A stretch of DNA of 64,000 nucleotides from NCBI GenBank assembly GCA_023485685.1, contig JAMCZK010000038.1, positions 1-64,000 of the forward strand, given 5' to 3'. Shown piece by piece: positions 16,626-25,126 of this stretch. Origin of the DNA: Chloroflexota bacterium (GTDB taxonomy: Bacteria; Chloroflexota; Anaerolineae; Anaerolineales; UBA11579). Each line of letters begins with the position of its first letter. Position 1 is the stretch's first letter. A model generated the notes under the pieces. The model saw only the letters and a list, made by a program, of their open reading frames with translations, did not search any database and was not told the DNA's origin. Made by a program: the position numbers and the translations under genes.

Positions 16626-17593
16626 AGCACCTCTTTGACCGCGGCGATCACGTCGGCCACTTGCGGCAAGGCGGATTGTTCCAGTTCGCGGTTGTAAGGC
16701 AGCGGCACTTCTTTCTGCCCAACGCGCTTGATGGGCGCATCCGCATAGTCGAAGGCTTCTTCATATAAACGCGTGGAAACTTCCGCGCCGACGCCATAGC
16801 TGGGCCAACCCTCTTCCACGACCACGGCGCGGTTGGTCTTCTTGAACGATTCGATCACCGGACCCATGTCCAGCGGGCGCAGGGAGCGCAGGTCCACCAC
16901 TTCGGCGCTGATGCCTTCGACAGCCAACTGCTCGGCAGCCAGCATGGAGAGCTGCAGCCCGCGGCAATAACTCACGATAGTCACGTCGCTGCCTTCGCGC
17001 TGCACTTTGGAAACTCCGATGGGTACGGTGAAGTCCCCGGTGGGGACTTCACCTTTGACCTGGTACATGGCGGCGTGCTCGATGTAAAGAACCGGGTCAT
17101 CATCGCGGATGGCCGCTTTCAGCAGACCCTTGGCGTCTGCCGGGGTTCCGGGGGAAACGACCTTCAATCCGGGAAAATGAGCAAAAATTGCGTCGGGAGT
17201 CTGCGAATGCGTAGCGCCCAGTTGGCGCCCGCCGCCGCCCGCCGTGCGTATCACCAGCGGCACTTTCATCTGCCCGCCGAACATGGTGTGCAGCTTGGGC
17301 GCTTCATTGACGATGTGGTCCATAGCCACAAAGGCGAAGTTGATCGTCATTAGCTCTGCGACCGGTCGCAGGCCTACCAGCGCGGCGCCGATGCCGGCGC
17401 CCACGATGGCGGCCTCCGCAATGGGTGTGTCTTTCACGCGTTTGGCGCCGAAATGATCATAGAAACCCTTGGTAACCGCGTAGGTGCCGCCCCACACGCC
17501 GACTTCTTCGCCCATGATGAAAACTTTTTCATCACGCTCCATCTCCTCCCACAGCGCGTCGGAGATGGCCTGGCGCATGTTGATCTCAGCCAT
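16622..17593 (-). CDS. pdhB: Pyruvate dehydrogenase E1 component, beta subunit
   Basis: A 323-residue E1beta. It has the usual N terminus INMRQAISDALWEEMERDEKVFIMGEEVG, the central FVAMDHIVNEAPKLHTMFGG and the C-terminal transketolase domain with VVVEEGWPSYGVG. Together with E1alpha it decarboxylates pyruvate using thiamine diphosphate. It overlaps E1alpha by 8 bp and E2 by 4 bp, so the three genes form one translationally coupled operon. Confidence 0.95.
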   Translation of the reverse strand: MAEINMRQAISDALWEEMERDEKVFIMGEEVGVWGGTYAVTKGFYDHFGAKRVKDTPIAEAAIVGAGIGAALVGLRPVAELMTINFAFVAMDHIVNEAPKLHTMFGGQMKVPLVIRTAGGGGRQLGATHSQTPDAIFAHFPGLKVVSPGTPADAKGLLKAAIRDDDPVLYIEHAAMYQVKGEVPTGDFTVPIGVSKVQREGSDVTIVSYCRGLQLSMLAAEQLAVEGISAEVVDLRSLRPLDMGPVIESFKKTNRAVVVEEGWPSYGVGAEVSTRLYEEAFDYADAPIKRVGQKEVPLPYNRELEQSALPQVADVIAAVKEVL

Positions 17594-18626
17594 GGTTCTG
17601 CTCCTTGTCCGTGTACATGTAATCGAACAAGGTATCCAGAGCCGGGTCCGGACTGGTCTCGGCGAATTCCACTGCTTCCTTTACTTCAGCTTCAACTGCT
17701 TCTTCCACCTTCTCCAAATCCGCCTTGGTGGCAATTTCTTGTTCCACCAGATAGCGATTGTAAATGCCAATGGGGTCGGTCTTCTCCCATTGGGTGACTT
17801 CTTCTTTTTGGCGGTAGCGCTGCGGATCGCCCATGGAGTGGCCCTGGAAGCGATAGGTGACGATCTCAAGGAAATAAGGGCCTTTGCCGCTGCGCACCTG
17901 CTCCAGCGCAGCCGCGCTGGCCTCGCGTACTTTCATAATGTCCATGCCATCGTCCAATCGGGAGTGCGGGATGCCGTAGCCTTCGGCCTTCTTATGGATC
18001 TCGCCGACAGCAGAGGCGCGTTCCACGGCGGTGCCCATGCCGTATTGGTTGTTCTCGCAAACCCAAAGGACCGGCAGGTTCCAGACTTTGGAAAGGTTGA
18101 CGCCTTCGTGGAAGAAACCGATGTTGGTAGCCCCGTCGCCAAACATGCAGATGGTGACGCCTTTATTGCCCTGGTACTGGTCGCCCAGCGCCATGCCGGC
18201 GGCGATAGGCAGATGCGCGCCCACAATGGCGTGCCCACCCCAATAATTCTTGCTCACGTCAGCCATATGCATCGAGCCGCCGCGGCCTTTGGAGATGCCG
18301 GTTTCTTTACCGAGGAGTTCAGCCAACACCTGCTTGGCAGGAATGCCAACGTTGATCGCCACGCCATGGTCGCGGTACGCGGTAATGACGCGGTCCTCCG
18401 GCCTGCGCACGGAGATCAGGCCAGTGCTGACCGCTTCCTGGCCGATATACAAATGTAAAAAACCGCCGATCTTTCCCTGCTGGTAAAGCTCGGCAGAGCG
18501 TTCTTCCACGCGGCGGATCAGCACCATCTGGCGGTAAAACTCCAAATGGTCATTCTTCTTCAACGTCATTGCATGCTCCCGCGTGGCAGCCTTCTTTGGC
18601 TGTGTATTGCGAACTTTCGTTTTCAT
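17586..18626 (-). CDS. pdhA: Pyruvate dehydrogenase E1 component, alpha subunit
   Basis: A 346-residue E1alpha. The thiamine-diphosphate motif runs from GDGATNIGFFHEGVNLSKVW to CENN, and GRGGSMHMAD and YRFQGHSMGDPQRYR are the loop regions expected. The N terminus has about 20 extra basic residues before MTLKKNDHLEFYRQM, which may be the true start. It is the first gene of the E1alpha-E1beta-E2 operon. Branched-chain 2-oxoacid or acetoin substrates are possible alternatives for such complexes, but the HSMGDP and lipoyl features fit pyruvate best. Confidence 0.94.
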   Translation of the reverse strand: MKTKVRNTQPKKAATREHAMTLKKNDHLEFYRQMVLIRRVEERSAELYQQGKIGGFLHLYIGQEAVSTGLISVRRPEDRVITAYRDHGVAINVGIPAKQVLAELLGKETGISKGRGGSMHMADVSKNYWGGHAIVGAHLPIAAGMALGDQYQGNKGVTICMFGDGATNIGFFHEGVNLSKVWNLPVLWVCENNQYGMGTAVERASAVGEIHKKAEGYGIPHSRLDDGMDIMKVREASAAALEQVRSGKGPYFLEIVTYRFQGHSMGDPQRYRQKEEVTQWEKTDPIGIYNRYLVEQEIATKADLEKVEEAVEAEVKEAVEFAETSPDPALDTLFDYMYTDKEQNHG

Positions 18627-18665
18627 AGGCGAAGGCCGATTATACCAATGGCAAGTTACGGAAAT

Positions 18666-19085
18666 TTATTTCCGTTTTGCTTCCGACTTTTTCTTCAGTT
18701 TCGGCTTGAATGTTTTCTCAAGCTTCAGTTTGCCGTTCTTGTCATAGGTCTTCCATAAACCAACCTTGTGCCCATCCACGTACTCGCCTTCATCATATAG
18801 CACCCCGTTGGCCAGCCAGCGCCGCCAAAAGCCAACCTGCAATCCATCTTTGAATTTTCCCTGCTGGCGCAATTGTCCGTTCTCCCCCCACCATTTCCAT
18901 AAGCCGGTGAACTTGCCCTGGTCCAGGTTGCCAGTCGCCTTCAGCTTCCCGTTGCGGTAATAAAACTTCCACAGTCCGTGTTTCTTGCCATCCTTGAAAT
19001 CCCCTTCGCTGTCTAGCTTTCCATCAGTGAAGTAGCTTTTCCACGGTCCGTTGTGTGGAGGCCTGATATTTTTCTTGGGCGGCAT
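18666..19085 (-). CDS. MORN-variant repeat protein
   Basis: A 139-residue basic protein of about five repeats with a 22-23-residue period: GLWKFYYRNGKLKATGNL, GLWKWWGENGQLRQQGKF, GFWRRWLANGVLYDEGEY, GLWKTYDKNGKLKLEKTF. This is the G-W-x-x-Y/W-x-x-N-G-x-L pattern of MORN-2/YwqK-like repeats. No signal peptide. Such proteins are found as antitoxin-like or structural factors, and their role is unclear. It ends in a Lys-rich tail. It has its own start 30 bp from the convergent-side LCP gene and is probably monocistronic. Confidence 0.8.
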   Translation of the reverse strand: MPPKKNIRPPHNGPWKSYFTDGKLDSEGDFKDGKKHGLWKFYYRNGKLKATGNLDQGKFTGLWKWWGENGQLRQQGKFKDGLQVGFWRRWLANGVLYDEGEYVDGHKVGLWKTYDKNGKLKLEKTFKPKLKKKSEAKRK

Positions 19086-19114
19086 TTTGGTTCTCTCCTT
19101 GCTTCAATCTTACA

Positions 19115-20506
19115 TCAGCGCTCGATGGAAGCCGGGTCAAAGCAGGGCTGATAGTCCTCGCCCAATATCAACCGATACTGGGCGGCGCTGCCGCGTTCAG
19201 GTTCGTGCTCGAAGCGGTCAACCGATAGGCCCAGGCTCTGGAGCAGAAAATCGACTTCCTCTTCGTCCACCTCCGTGGCCAAGCCGACCAGGACGGTCTG
19301 ATGGATGGCGCCGCCTTGATATTCGGCGACCAGGGAGTCGAAACCTGCATAGCTCAGGCGCTCGCCGGCCAATTCGGACCAACTGCTATTGTCGGTTCCG
19401 TTTAATATCTCGACCAGATTTTCGGAAGCGGCCGCGGCCGGACCCGGCGGTCCCAGCGCCCTGCCGAGCAGCGCGCCCAGTTTCTCGCTATCCGGGAGCA
19501 GCACGGCCGCTCCCTGGGGTGTGCGCCAGCTGATCAGCACATCTTTATTGATGTACACGCTGCGCACGTGGGCACGGCTTAATTCGGCTGCATGAGGCAG
19601 CAGTTCCAGCAAATAGCGCAGGTCTAAATCCGTGGTGAGGCTTGAACTCAGCTGTTCATAAAGCTCCGGCGCTTTGGCCAAAGTATCCAACCGCGGGCCT
19701 GGCTGCGGAGCCGCTCTCAGCACCTCCTGCTGCCGGCGACCGCGGTCAAAGTCGCTGGATTTCTTCCGGGCGCGCACGTACCAAAAAGCCAGGTCGCCGT
19801 CCATGTGCACCACGCCGGGGTCCAGCGTGTACAAGCTCCAGTTGTCCTCGTCTTCGGGATTCCTGTTGGGGTTGATGATCTTCCAGTCGGTGTAAGCGCA
19901 GGCGACCGGGACGTCCACGCCGCCCAGGATGTCGATGATGTTCACGAAGCCGTCAAAATCGACCAGCGCCACGCGGTCCACCTGGATGCCAAGGTTGTAG
20001 AGCATGGTGTCTTTGAGCAAACCGGGGCCGCCGCCGGGATAAGGAAAAGTTTTGGACTCACCGCGATAGTAAGCCGCGTTGATGCGCTGCATCTGCCAGC
20101 CGGGAATGTAGACGTACAGGTCGCGCGGAATGGAAACCAACGTGACCAGATCAAATTCAGGCTGGAAGTTGACCAGGATCAGCGTGTCCGTGCGGAAGGA
20201 AGGCGAGGCGCGGTCTGCGCCGACCAGCAGGATGTTGAACGCATCGGAATTGCCGATCGGATCGGCGGGGAGCGGAACAGCGGTCACCTGGGTGGGGCCG
20301 GGGGTGCCAAAATTCGGAGGCAGCCAATCGCGCGGCGTAGCCGTGCTCGCAGGAGTCTGCGTCGCGGAGGACGTCGCGCTCGGAGCACTGGGAAAGAATG
20401 GGGATGGCGTGGCGGAGCGACTGACCTGGGACGGAAGCGGCCGGGTGCACCCGACCTGGAGCAGCGCCAAGGCGAAGAGGATGCTCCATGAGCGGCGAGT
20501 CTTCAT
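19115..20506 (-). CDS. LytR-CpsA-Psr (LCP) family lipoprotein
   Basis: About 463 residues. MKTRRSWSILFALALLQVGC is a lipoprotein signal with lipobox LQVGC. A Ser/Thr/Pro stalk follows, then the LCP domain with DAFNILLVGAD, RTDTLILV and SIPRDLYVYIPG, and a C-terminal LytR_C-type domain (VEILNGTDNSSWSELAGERL). LCP enzymes join glycopolymers from a lipid carrier to peptidoglycan or proteins. The Arg and Asp residues of the phosphate-binding pocket are present. ATG at 20504-20506 is chosen over a TTG 14 codons upstream because it starts the signal peptide. A lipid anchor is unusual for this family, whose members mostly have a transmembrane helix. Confidence 0.88.
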   Translation of the reverse strand: MKTRRSWSILFALALLQVGCTRPLPSQVSRSATPSPFFPSAPSATSSATQTPASTATPRDWLPPNFGTPGPTQVTAVPLPADPIGNSDAFNILLVGADRASPSFRTDTLILVNFQPEFDLVTLVSIPRDLYVYIPGWQMQRINAAYYRGESKTFPYPGGGPGLLKDTMLYNLGIQVDRVALVDFDGFVNIIDILGGVDVPVACAYTDWKIINPNRNPEDEDNWSLYTLDPGVVHMDGDLAFWYVRARKKSSDFDRGRRQQEVLRAAPQPGPRLDTLAKAPELYEQLSSSLTTDLDLRYLLELLPHAAELSRAHVRSVYINKDVLISWRTPQGAAVLLPDSEKLGALLGRALGPPGPAAAASENLVEILNGTDNSSWSELAGERLSYAGFDSLVAEYQGGAIHQTVLVGLATEVDEEEVDFLLQSLGLSVDRFEHEPERGSAAQYRLILGEDYQPCFDPASIER

Positions 20507-20572
20507 GGAAGGCGCTATTTTATCTTTGGCGCGATCTAGATCAAACAAAAATAAGCCGCACGGCCGATTTGT

Positions 20573-20854
20573 CTACTCCATCGCCTGCACAATGTTGGCG
20601 CATGGAGCACCGCAACGCTGAATCTCGTCGAAGATAGCGTCAATGGTTGGCTCAGCGGTGATCACAGTGACCCCGCTGCGCAGGGTGAGACGCACCTCCA
20701 GACTATGCAACTGCACTACCGCGGTTACCCGGCCGTCGTACAGCAATTCTATAGCGTGGCCCCAACTGATAGTTTGGCCATCGGCTGGCAGCGCCGGGCT
20801 GCAAGCGGCGAGCAAAAAAATGATCACTAAAGCGAATTTTAAAATGCGTTTCAT
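20573..20854 (-). CDS. Small lipoprotein of unknown function
   Basis: A 93-residue protein with signal peptide and lipobox (MKRILKFALVIIFLLAAC). The mature part of about 75 residues has two Cys (QRCGAPC) near the end and predicted alpha/beta structure. The phrase GVTVITAEPTIDAIFDEIQRCG suggests a conserved domain, but the family is not recognised. It lies upstream of the LCP gene on the same strand, with a spacer of about 65 bp, so both may be envelope proteins of one unit. Confidence 0.65.
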   Translation of the reverse strand: MKRILKFALVIIFLLAACSPALPADGQTISWGHAIELLYDGRVTAVVQLHSLEVRLTLRSGVTVITAEPTIDAIFDEIQRCGAPCANIVQAME

Positions 20855-20968
20855 TTTGCCTCCACCCTAAGAACGCTTTAGCCTCTCGGTAAGTTCCTTA
20901 CGAAGAGACTTGTTAGGGAGATCTGGGACGACCTAACTACCTACAATCAGTTCCTTGCCGCCGTGATT

Positions 20969-22402
20969 TTACGGCTGAGCCGGGTCCCATGTGATCGTCC
21001 AGTCGCCGGGAACAAGCACATCCAACCAGACAACCGCAAACGACATTGGATCGGCGGGATAATCGCCTTCGATCGCATAGCTGCTGGTAAAGGGCACATT
21101 TGTTTGCGGAGTGCCCCCTCCGCCGCCAAAGCCCATGGGCGGGTGATTGACATCGAAGATCTGCGCGCCGATAACATTCGAATCAGATGTCATCGTGAAA
21201 ACAAAGGACCAAGCGGCAGGGTCTTCTTGATATTGCGCCGAAACGATCTTCACTATATGGCCAGCAACAGGCACGTCGAGATTCAGATCCCAGGTTTGGC
21301 CATTCTGCGGATCCAGCCCTGGGTCGAACTGGAAACGCGCCTCGGAAGGAATACGCAACTGGATGTAAAAATTCAGGCTTAGCGGAACTACGAATTCCTT
21401 GGTCAAGATTCTAAAAGCCCAGCCGTTGCGAAGCTCTCTAGGCTGTGTGTTCATCTCAGGCTGAGTGCGTTCGAATTCGATCAAATGCCCTTCGGCATCT
21501 TTCACCGTGAGGAGGTCCACGAAAAGGTCCTGCGGGAGAATCGAAACGTCAATCCATTGAGCGCTGCCCATGAGGATATAGCCATCGGGCAATTCAACAG
21601 CCTTGTCGAGCGTGATCGAAATCCCATACGCCGGCTGCGCAGTTTGTTCGCCAGCGCCACCCACTATGGTGACGGTGGGCGTGGGTTCATAAGCGAACAC
21701 CGGAAAAGAGACCTGCGCCGGATCCCCCTCTTTGAATTGGATAGGGATTGTCCAATTCTCAGGCCCCGCGCCGGGCAGCATCCCCGCAAGGCGAGTGAGT
21801 TCCAGCGTCACTTCCGTGACGCCAGTGGGCAAGGGCCCGAACTCCAGAGCGTACAAAATTCCCGCGCCATCAGAGGGTTGCCGGTGTCCAACGACCACAT
21901 CTAATTTTCTCCCGTCGGGTAACCGCAAGGCCGGGCGGTCCTCGGGATAGGTCTCTGGGGCTTGATAGTTTTCGTAATCAACAGGTTCTTCGACGTGGCG
22001 ATAGACCACCACCGTTTTTTCGGAGGTGGCTACTGCCAATTCCAGCGTAAGGGTGACCCCGTCGCGTTGGATCATCACTGGTTCGGCCAAAACAAGAATG
22101 GTGGAACCCTGGTCGACGATGCCGGCTCCAGGAATGTAGCCAAAGAGCATCTGCAAGGCCCTGGCCACCGTAGGAGAGAAGGCTAGTAGCGCGACAACCA
22201 GGATCAGAATGACTGCATAGGCCAGAGTCCGACGCGCAGAGGATTTCCGCAAAAATGAAAGCGGCTTAGTTTCCGCTGCGACTCTCCCCGCAGAAACAAA
22301 TCGAGCGCGGGTTTCCTCAAGGAACTTGCTATCCGGCTCAGGGATGGCAAAAATTTTTCGCAACATTTGCTCAAATTCATCCATCGGGATGGGATTAAAC
22401 AT
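20969..22402 (-). CDS. Membrane-anchored partner of the ECF sigma factor (anti-sigma-like)
   Basis: A 477-residue single-pass membrane protein: a cytosolic N terminus of about 60 residues (FEQMLRKIFAIPEPDSKFLEETRARFV), one helix (TLAYAVILILVVALLAFSP, about 60-80) and a large extracellular beta-rich part in two similar halves. The N-terminal segment has the size of an anti-sigma domain, though a ZAS zinc motif (HxxxCxxC) is absent. It overlaps the sigma factor gene by 8 bp, the normal place for an anti-sigma gene. The big exported domain resembles those of DUF4179-type proteins. The anti-sigma role is inferred from context. Confidence 0.65.
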   Translation of the reverse strand: MFNPIPMDEFEQMLRKIFAIPEPDSKFLEETRARFVSAGRVAAETKPLSFLRKSSARRTLAYAVILILVVALLAFSPTVARALQMLFGYIPGAGIVDQGSTILVLAEPVMIQRDGVTLTLELAVATSEKTVVVYRHVEEPVDYENYQAPETYPEDRPALRLPDGRKLDVVVGHRQPSDGAGILYALEFGPLPTGVTEVTLELTRLAGMLPGAGPENWTIPIQFKEGDPAQVSFPVFAYEPTPTVTIVGGAGEQTAQPAYGISITLDKAVELPDGYILMGSAQWIDVSILPQDLFVDLLTVKDAEGHLIEFERTQPEMNTQPRELRNGWAFRILTKEFVVPLSLNFYIQLRIPSEARFQFDPGLDPQNGQTWDLNLDVPVAGHIVKIVSAQYQEDPAAWSFVFTMTSDSNVIGAQIFDVNHPPMGFGGGGGTPQTNVPFTSSYAIEGDYPADPMSFAVVWLDVLVPGDWTITWDPAQP

Positions 22403-22955
22403 GTGGCACCTCGATCTGGCTATACAAACGCTCCAGGATGCGGCTCAGGGATTTACGCACCGCGTCTTCTCTGCGTGCGAGCATTACGGCGATCTCGACG
22501 AAAGACATTTCCGCAACATAGCGCAAGCGGATTAATTCGCGCTCGTCTTCTTCCAAAGTTTTTAGCAACGCGGAGAGTTTTGCGTAGGTTTGATCTTGAA
22601 TAATCTGATCCAGAACTCCATCGGTATGGGCAGTATCCAATGGAATGTCGATTGGATCGCGGCGTTGTTTCCGGAAAAAATCAATGATCTTGCTATAGGC
22701 GATGCGAAAAATCCAGGCCGAAAAATGGCCGCGATGGCGATAACGCGGCAGCGCCTCGATCACCGCCATAAAAGTCTGCGCGGTCAGATCTTCGGCGTCA
22801 TCTGCATTTCCCACCCGGCTGTAGCTGTACCGATAGATATCGCGCGCGTAATTGTCGTAGATCTGCGCCAGGGTAGCTGTGTTGCCCGAGACAGCTTGCG
22901 CGATGAGGGCATCGTCTATTTCAATACGTTTAGGGGTAGGTTGGTTTTTCTCCAT
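22395..22955 (-). CDS. RNA polymerase ECF sigma factor
   Basis: A 186-residue sigma-70-family protein with only regions 2 and 4. Region 2 includes YDNYARDIYRYSYSRVGNADDAEDLTAQTF and FSAWIFRIAYSKIIDFFRKQRR. Region 4 includes LEEDERELIRLRYVAEMSFVEIAVMLARREDAVRKSL, a clear helix-turn-helix. ECF factors direct polymerase to stress or envelope promoters. It is followed, with overlap, by its likely membrane-bound partner. The start is ATG at 22955. Confidence 0.92.
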   Translation of the reverse strand: MEKNQPTPKRIEIDDALIAQAVSGNTATLAQIYDNYARDIYRYSYSRVGNADDAEDLTAQTFMAVIEALPRYRHRGHFSAWIFRIAYSKIIDFFRKQRRDPIDIPLDTAHTDGVLDQIIQDQTYAKLSALLKTLEEDERELIRLRYVAEMSFVEIAVMLARREDAVRKSLSRILERLYSQIEVPHV

Positions 22956-23095
22956 GCGGAGTTCCCAGTAATATAACGATATCCCCCTTGAAAACGGACA
23001 ACAAACTGGAACTTTACATCATCAGGTCTGTATCGATCATGGTCAGGGATTGAGCCAACAGATCTGAGAGGAAAATGTGGTAGGTAGGCGTTAGT

Positions 23096-23689
23096 TTAGG
23101 TCTTGCTCTTAGCTTTGACGATTTGCGTTACCTTATCCGGCACCCAGCGGCCTTCCTCGTTCTGGCGTTCGGTGTACCTGGCTACCCAATGTCCCTTGGG
23201 CTTATTTTCCTTGAGCGGGTCGAGCGCCTCGGCAATGCCCGCGGCCTCCAGGGTCTCCGGCCAGCAGGTGACGCCGAACTTCTTGAACTTGCCGCCCTTC
23301 ACCACCCAACGCGGGTGCTCACCGCCGGCCGCTAGCTGGATGCTCTCCAGCTCGAAGGTTTTCCCAGGTCGGTGTCCAGTGCCGTTCGCTCCGTCGGCTA
23401 GAGAACGGGCTTCTTGTTTGGAGCCTGTCCCGAGCGAGCCACCGGGAGCCTGCCCTGACCCCGAGCGAAGCGAGGGGGAACGGGGCGACGAGGGGTTCTC
23501 CAACGCGTCCGTGTCTTCCGGACGCAACCATTCTTTCCACCCATTCTCGCCGAGCAGCTTTACGAACTGCTTCACGCGGGCGATGAACTCCTTATCCGAT
23601 TGGTTGTCAGCTTGTCGAAGGGTGAACTGATCCTTATTGCCCCCGGGGCTACGAAAGTAGCCATTGAAACTTGCCTTTGCCTCATTCAT
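23096..23689 (-). CDS. Hypothetical protein with repeat-derived insert
   Basis: A 197-residue soluble protein. The N-terminal part (1-62) and C-terminal part (104-197; HPRWVVKGGKFKKFGVTCWPETLE, KGHWVARYTERQNEEGRWVPDKV) look like conserved protein. The middle, about residues 63-103, is Ser/Gly/Arg-rich (SPSLRSGSGQAPGGSLGTGS) and is encoded by an intergenic repeat type also found at 38.14-38.34 and 45.65 kb. The insert keeps the frame. No function is recognised. The flanking halves probably form a single domain with the insert in a loop. Confidence 0.7.
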   Translation of the reverse strand: MNEAKASFNGYFRSPGGNKDQFTLRQADNQSDKEFIARVKQFVKLLGENGWKEWLRPEDTDALENPSSPRSPSLRSGSGQAPGGSLGTGSKQEARSLADGANGTGHRPGKTFELESIQLAAGGEHPRWVVKGGKFKKFGVTCWPETLEAAGIAEALDPLKENKPKGHWVARYTERQNEEGRWVPDKVTQIVKAKSKT

Positions 23690-23714
23690 CTTTACTCCTG
23701 TTCCACTTGTTTGC

Positions 23715-23794
23715 GAAAGTCAGGAAGTCCTGAAACCCAGTGGTCCTGAAGTCGACATCAAGACCTCAGGGCTTCCAGACTTCAAGACCTTGCC
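23715..23794. repeat. Degenerate 8-nt tandem array, intergenic
   Basis: Ten octamers in register: GAAAGTCA, GGAAGTCC, TGAAACCC, AGTGGTCC, TGAAGTCG, ACATCAAG, ACCTCAGG, GCTTCCAG, ACTTCAAG, ACCTTGCC. It is the same octamer type as in the PDH E2 linker (16204-16329). It lies between the minus-strand hypothetical gene and nurA and may contain neither promoter. Confidence 0.72.
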
Positions 23795-23873
23795 CTCTCA
23801 GCAGCAATTACAATGGCACAGTTGCGTAGAGAGGACTTCAAGGTTACAATAAAACAAGTGTTCTACGATTAGT

Positions 23874-25052
23874 ATGCCACTCGATTTCATCTCTGTCAAG
23901 CAGCAAATCCGCGAAATAGCCAAAAATGCCCCGGCCGAAGCCGAGCGCATCAACCGGCTCCGCAGCCAGGCCCGCGATCTGCTGGCCGCCAATGCCGACA
24001 AGGGCGCCGCGCTGCGCGCCAGGGTTGAGCAGGCTGCCCGCCTGGATAGCTGGCTGCGTTCCGCCAAACCCACCGACGAGCCGTTAACCTCCGCCCACCC
24101 GCTGCCCAAGGCGCCTGCGCAGGCCACCGTCGTCGCCGCCGACGGCTCGCAGATCAACCCCAATCGCCACCAGGCGGTGAACTACTTCCTGGTCAATATT
24201 GGCGCCATCACTATGCTCGCCGGCAGCGGGCAGCCGCCAAACCTGCGCACCGATAGTTACCTGCATTTCGCGGAATACTCCGCCAGCGGCACCTACAGCG
24301 ACGACCAGGTCGGCCTCGAACGCGACAAAGGCGAGCGCGTCCTGCTCGCCCAACTGGCTGCCGCAGCCAAAGAGCAGCCGGTCATCACCCTCACCGACGG
24401 TCCGCTGGAGCTTTGGGGCGGACGCAGCCGCGACCCCGAAGAGATCGCCAGCTTCGAGAAAAATCTCAACAAATATCTAGAGGCGCTCGAAGCCCTTCAC
24501 AAGACGGGCGCCGCTACCGCGGGCTACGTCGACAAACCCCGCGCCGACCTGGTCGTGCGCGCCCTGGAAGTCGCCGCCACGCCCGACACCCAGCTTGCCG
24601 ATATCCGCAAGCAGCGCCCGCTGCGCGGCGTCACCGACAACGATTTGTTCGCCGGCATCCTCAAGCCCGGCGAGCGCTCGGCGATCTTTGGATTGCAGAC
24701 CCACCTATCTGATCGCTATGCCGACTCGTTGGCGCTGCACTTCTTCTATTTAAACGTGGGCAGCGAGAAGGCGCCCTGGCTGGCCCGCGTCGAGATCCCC
24801 GCGTGGGTGATGGCTAACAGCGACTCATTGAATGCATTGCACGCAGTGCTCATGCAGCAGTGTGGCATCCTCGCCGGACGGCCGTACCCCTACGTGCTGC
24901 ACCGTGCCCACGAGATCGCCATCGTCTCGCGTGAAGAGAAGGAACAGCTTACCAATATGCTGGTCGGCGAACTGCAGGCGCAGGGCGTGCACGTTGGCAG
25001 CGCTTCGCACAAGCAAGCACTGAAAGATTTGCCGGGAAGAACGAGAAGATAA
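23874..25052 (+). CDS. nurA: NurA-domain nuclease
   Basis: A 392-residue protein with the NurA nuclease fold. VVAADGSQINPNRH near residue 88 holds the first metal-binding Asp. TLTDGPLELWGG near 165 holds the second acidic motif, and the C terminus has PYVLHRAHEIAIVSREEKEQL with the conserved His/Glu. An N-terminal helical region (1-80) is extra. NurA is a 5'-3' exonuclease and single-strand endonuclease that works with HerA in DNA-end resection in archaea and some bacteria. A herA gene lies on the same strand, 1.7 kb downstream. The GC-rich codon use matches herA. Confidence 0.87.
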   Translation: MPLDFISVKQQIREIAKNAPAEAERINRLRSQARDLLAANADKGAALRARVEQAARLDSWLRSAKPTDEPLTSAHPLPKAPAQATVVAADGSQINPNRHQAVNYFLVNIGAITMLAGSGQPPNLRTDSYLHFAEYSASGTYSDDQVGLERDKGERVLLAQLAAAAKEQPVITLTDGPLELWGGRSRDPEEIASFEKNLNKYLEALEALHKTGAATAGYVDKPRADLVVRALEVAATPDTQLADIRKQRPLRGVTDNDLFAGILKPGERSAIFGLQTHLSDRYADSLALHFFYLNVGSEKAPWLARVEIPAWVMANSDSLNALHAVLMQQCGILAGRPYPYVLHRAHEIAIVSREEKEQLTNMLVGELQAQGVHVGSASHKQALKDLPGRTRR

Positions 25053-25053
25053 A

Positions 25054-25115
25054 AACGTCCAACGTCCCACGTACCAACGTCGGCGACAGACGTGGGACGT
25101 TGGACCTGGGACAAA
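25054..25115. repeat. Inverted pair of 7-nt tandem arrays
   Basis: Forward units AACGTCC, AACGTCC, CACGTAC, CAACGTC (25054-25081) face reverse-complement-like units AGACGTG, GGACGTT, GGACCTG, GGACAAA (25088-25115). The transcript could fold into a hairpin between nurA and the next gene. AAAGGA at its end doubles as the ribosome binding site of the next gene. Confidence 0.7.
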
Positions 25116-25126
25116 GGAATAATTTT

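Noticed and set aside
17484-18458. Plus-strand frame of 324 codons
   Set aside because: Lies opposite pdhA and has no recognisable protein features.
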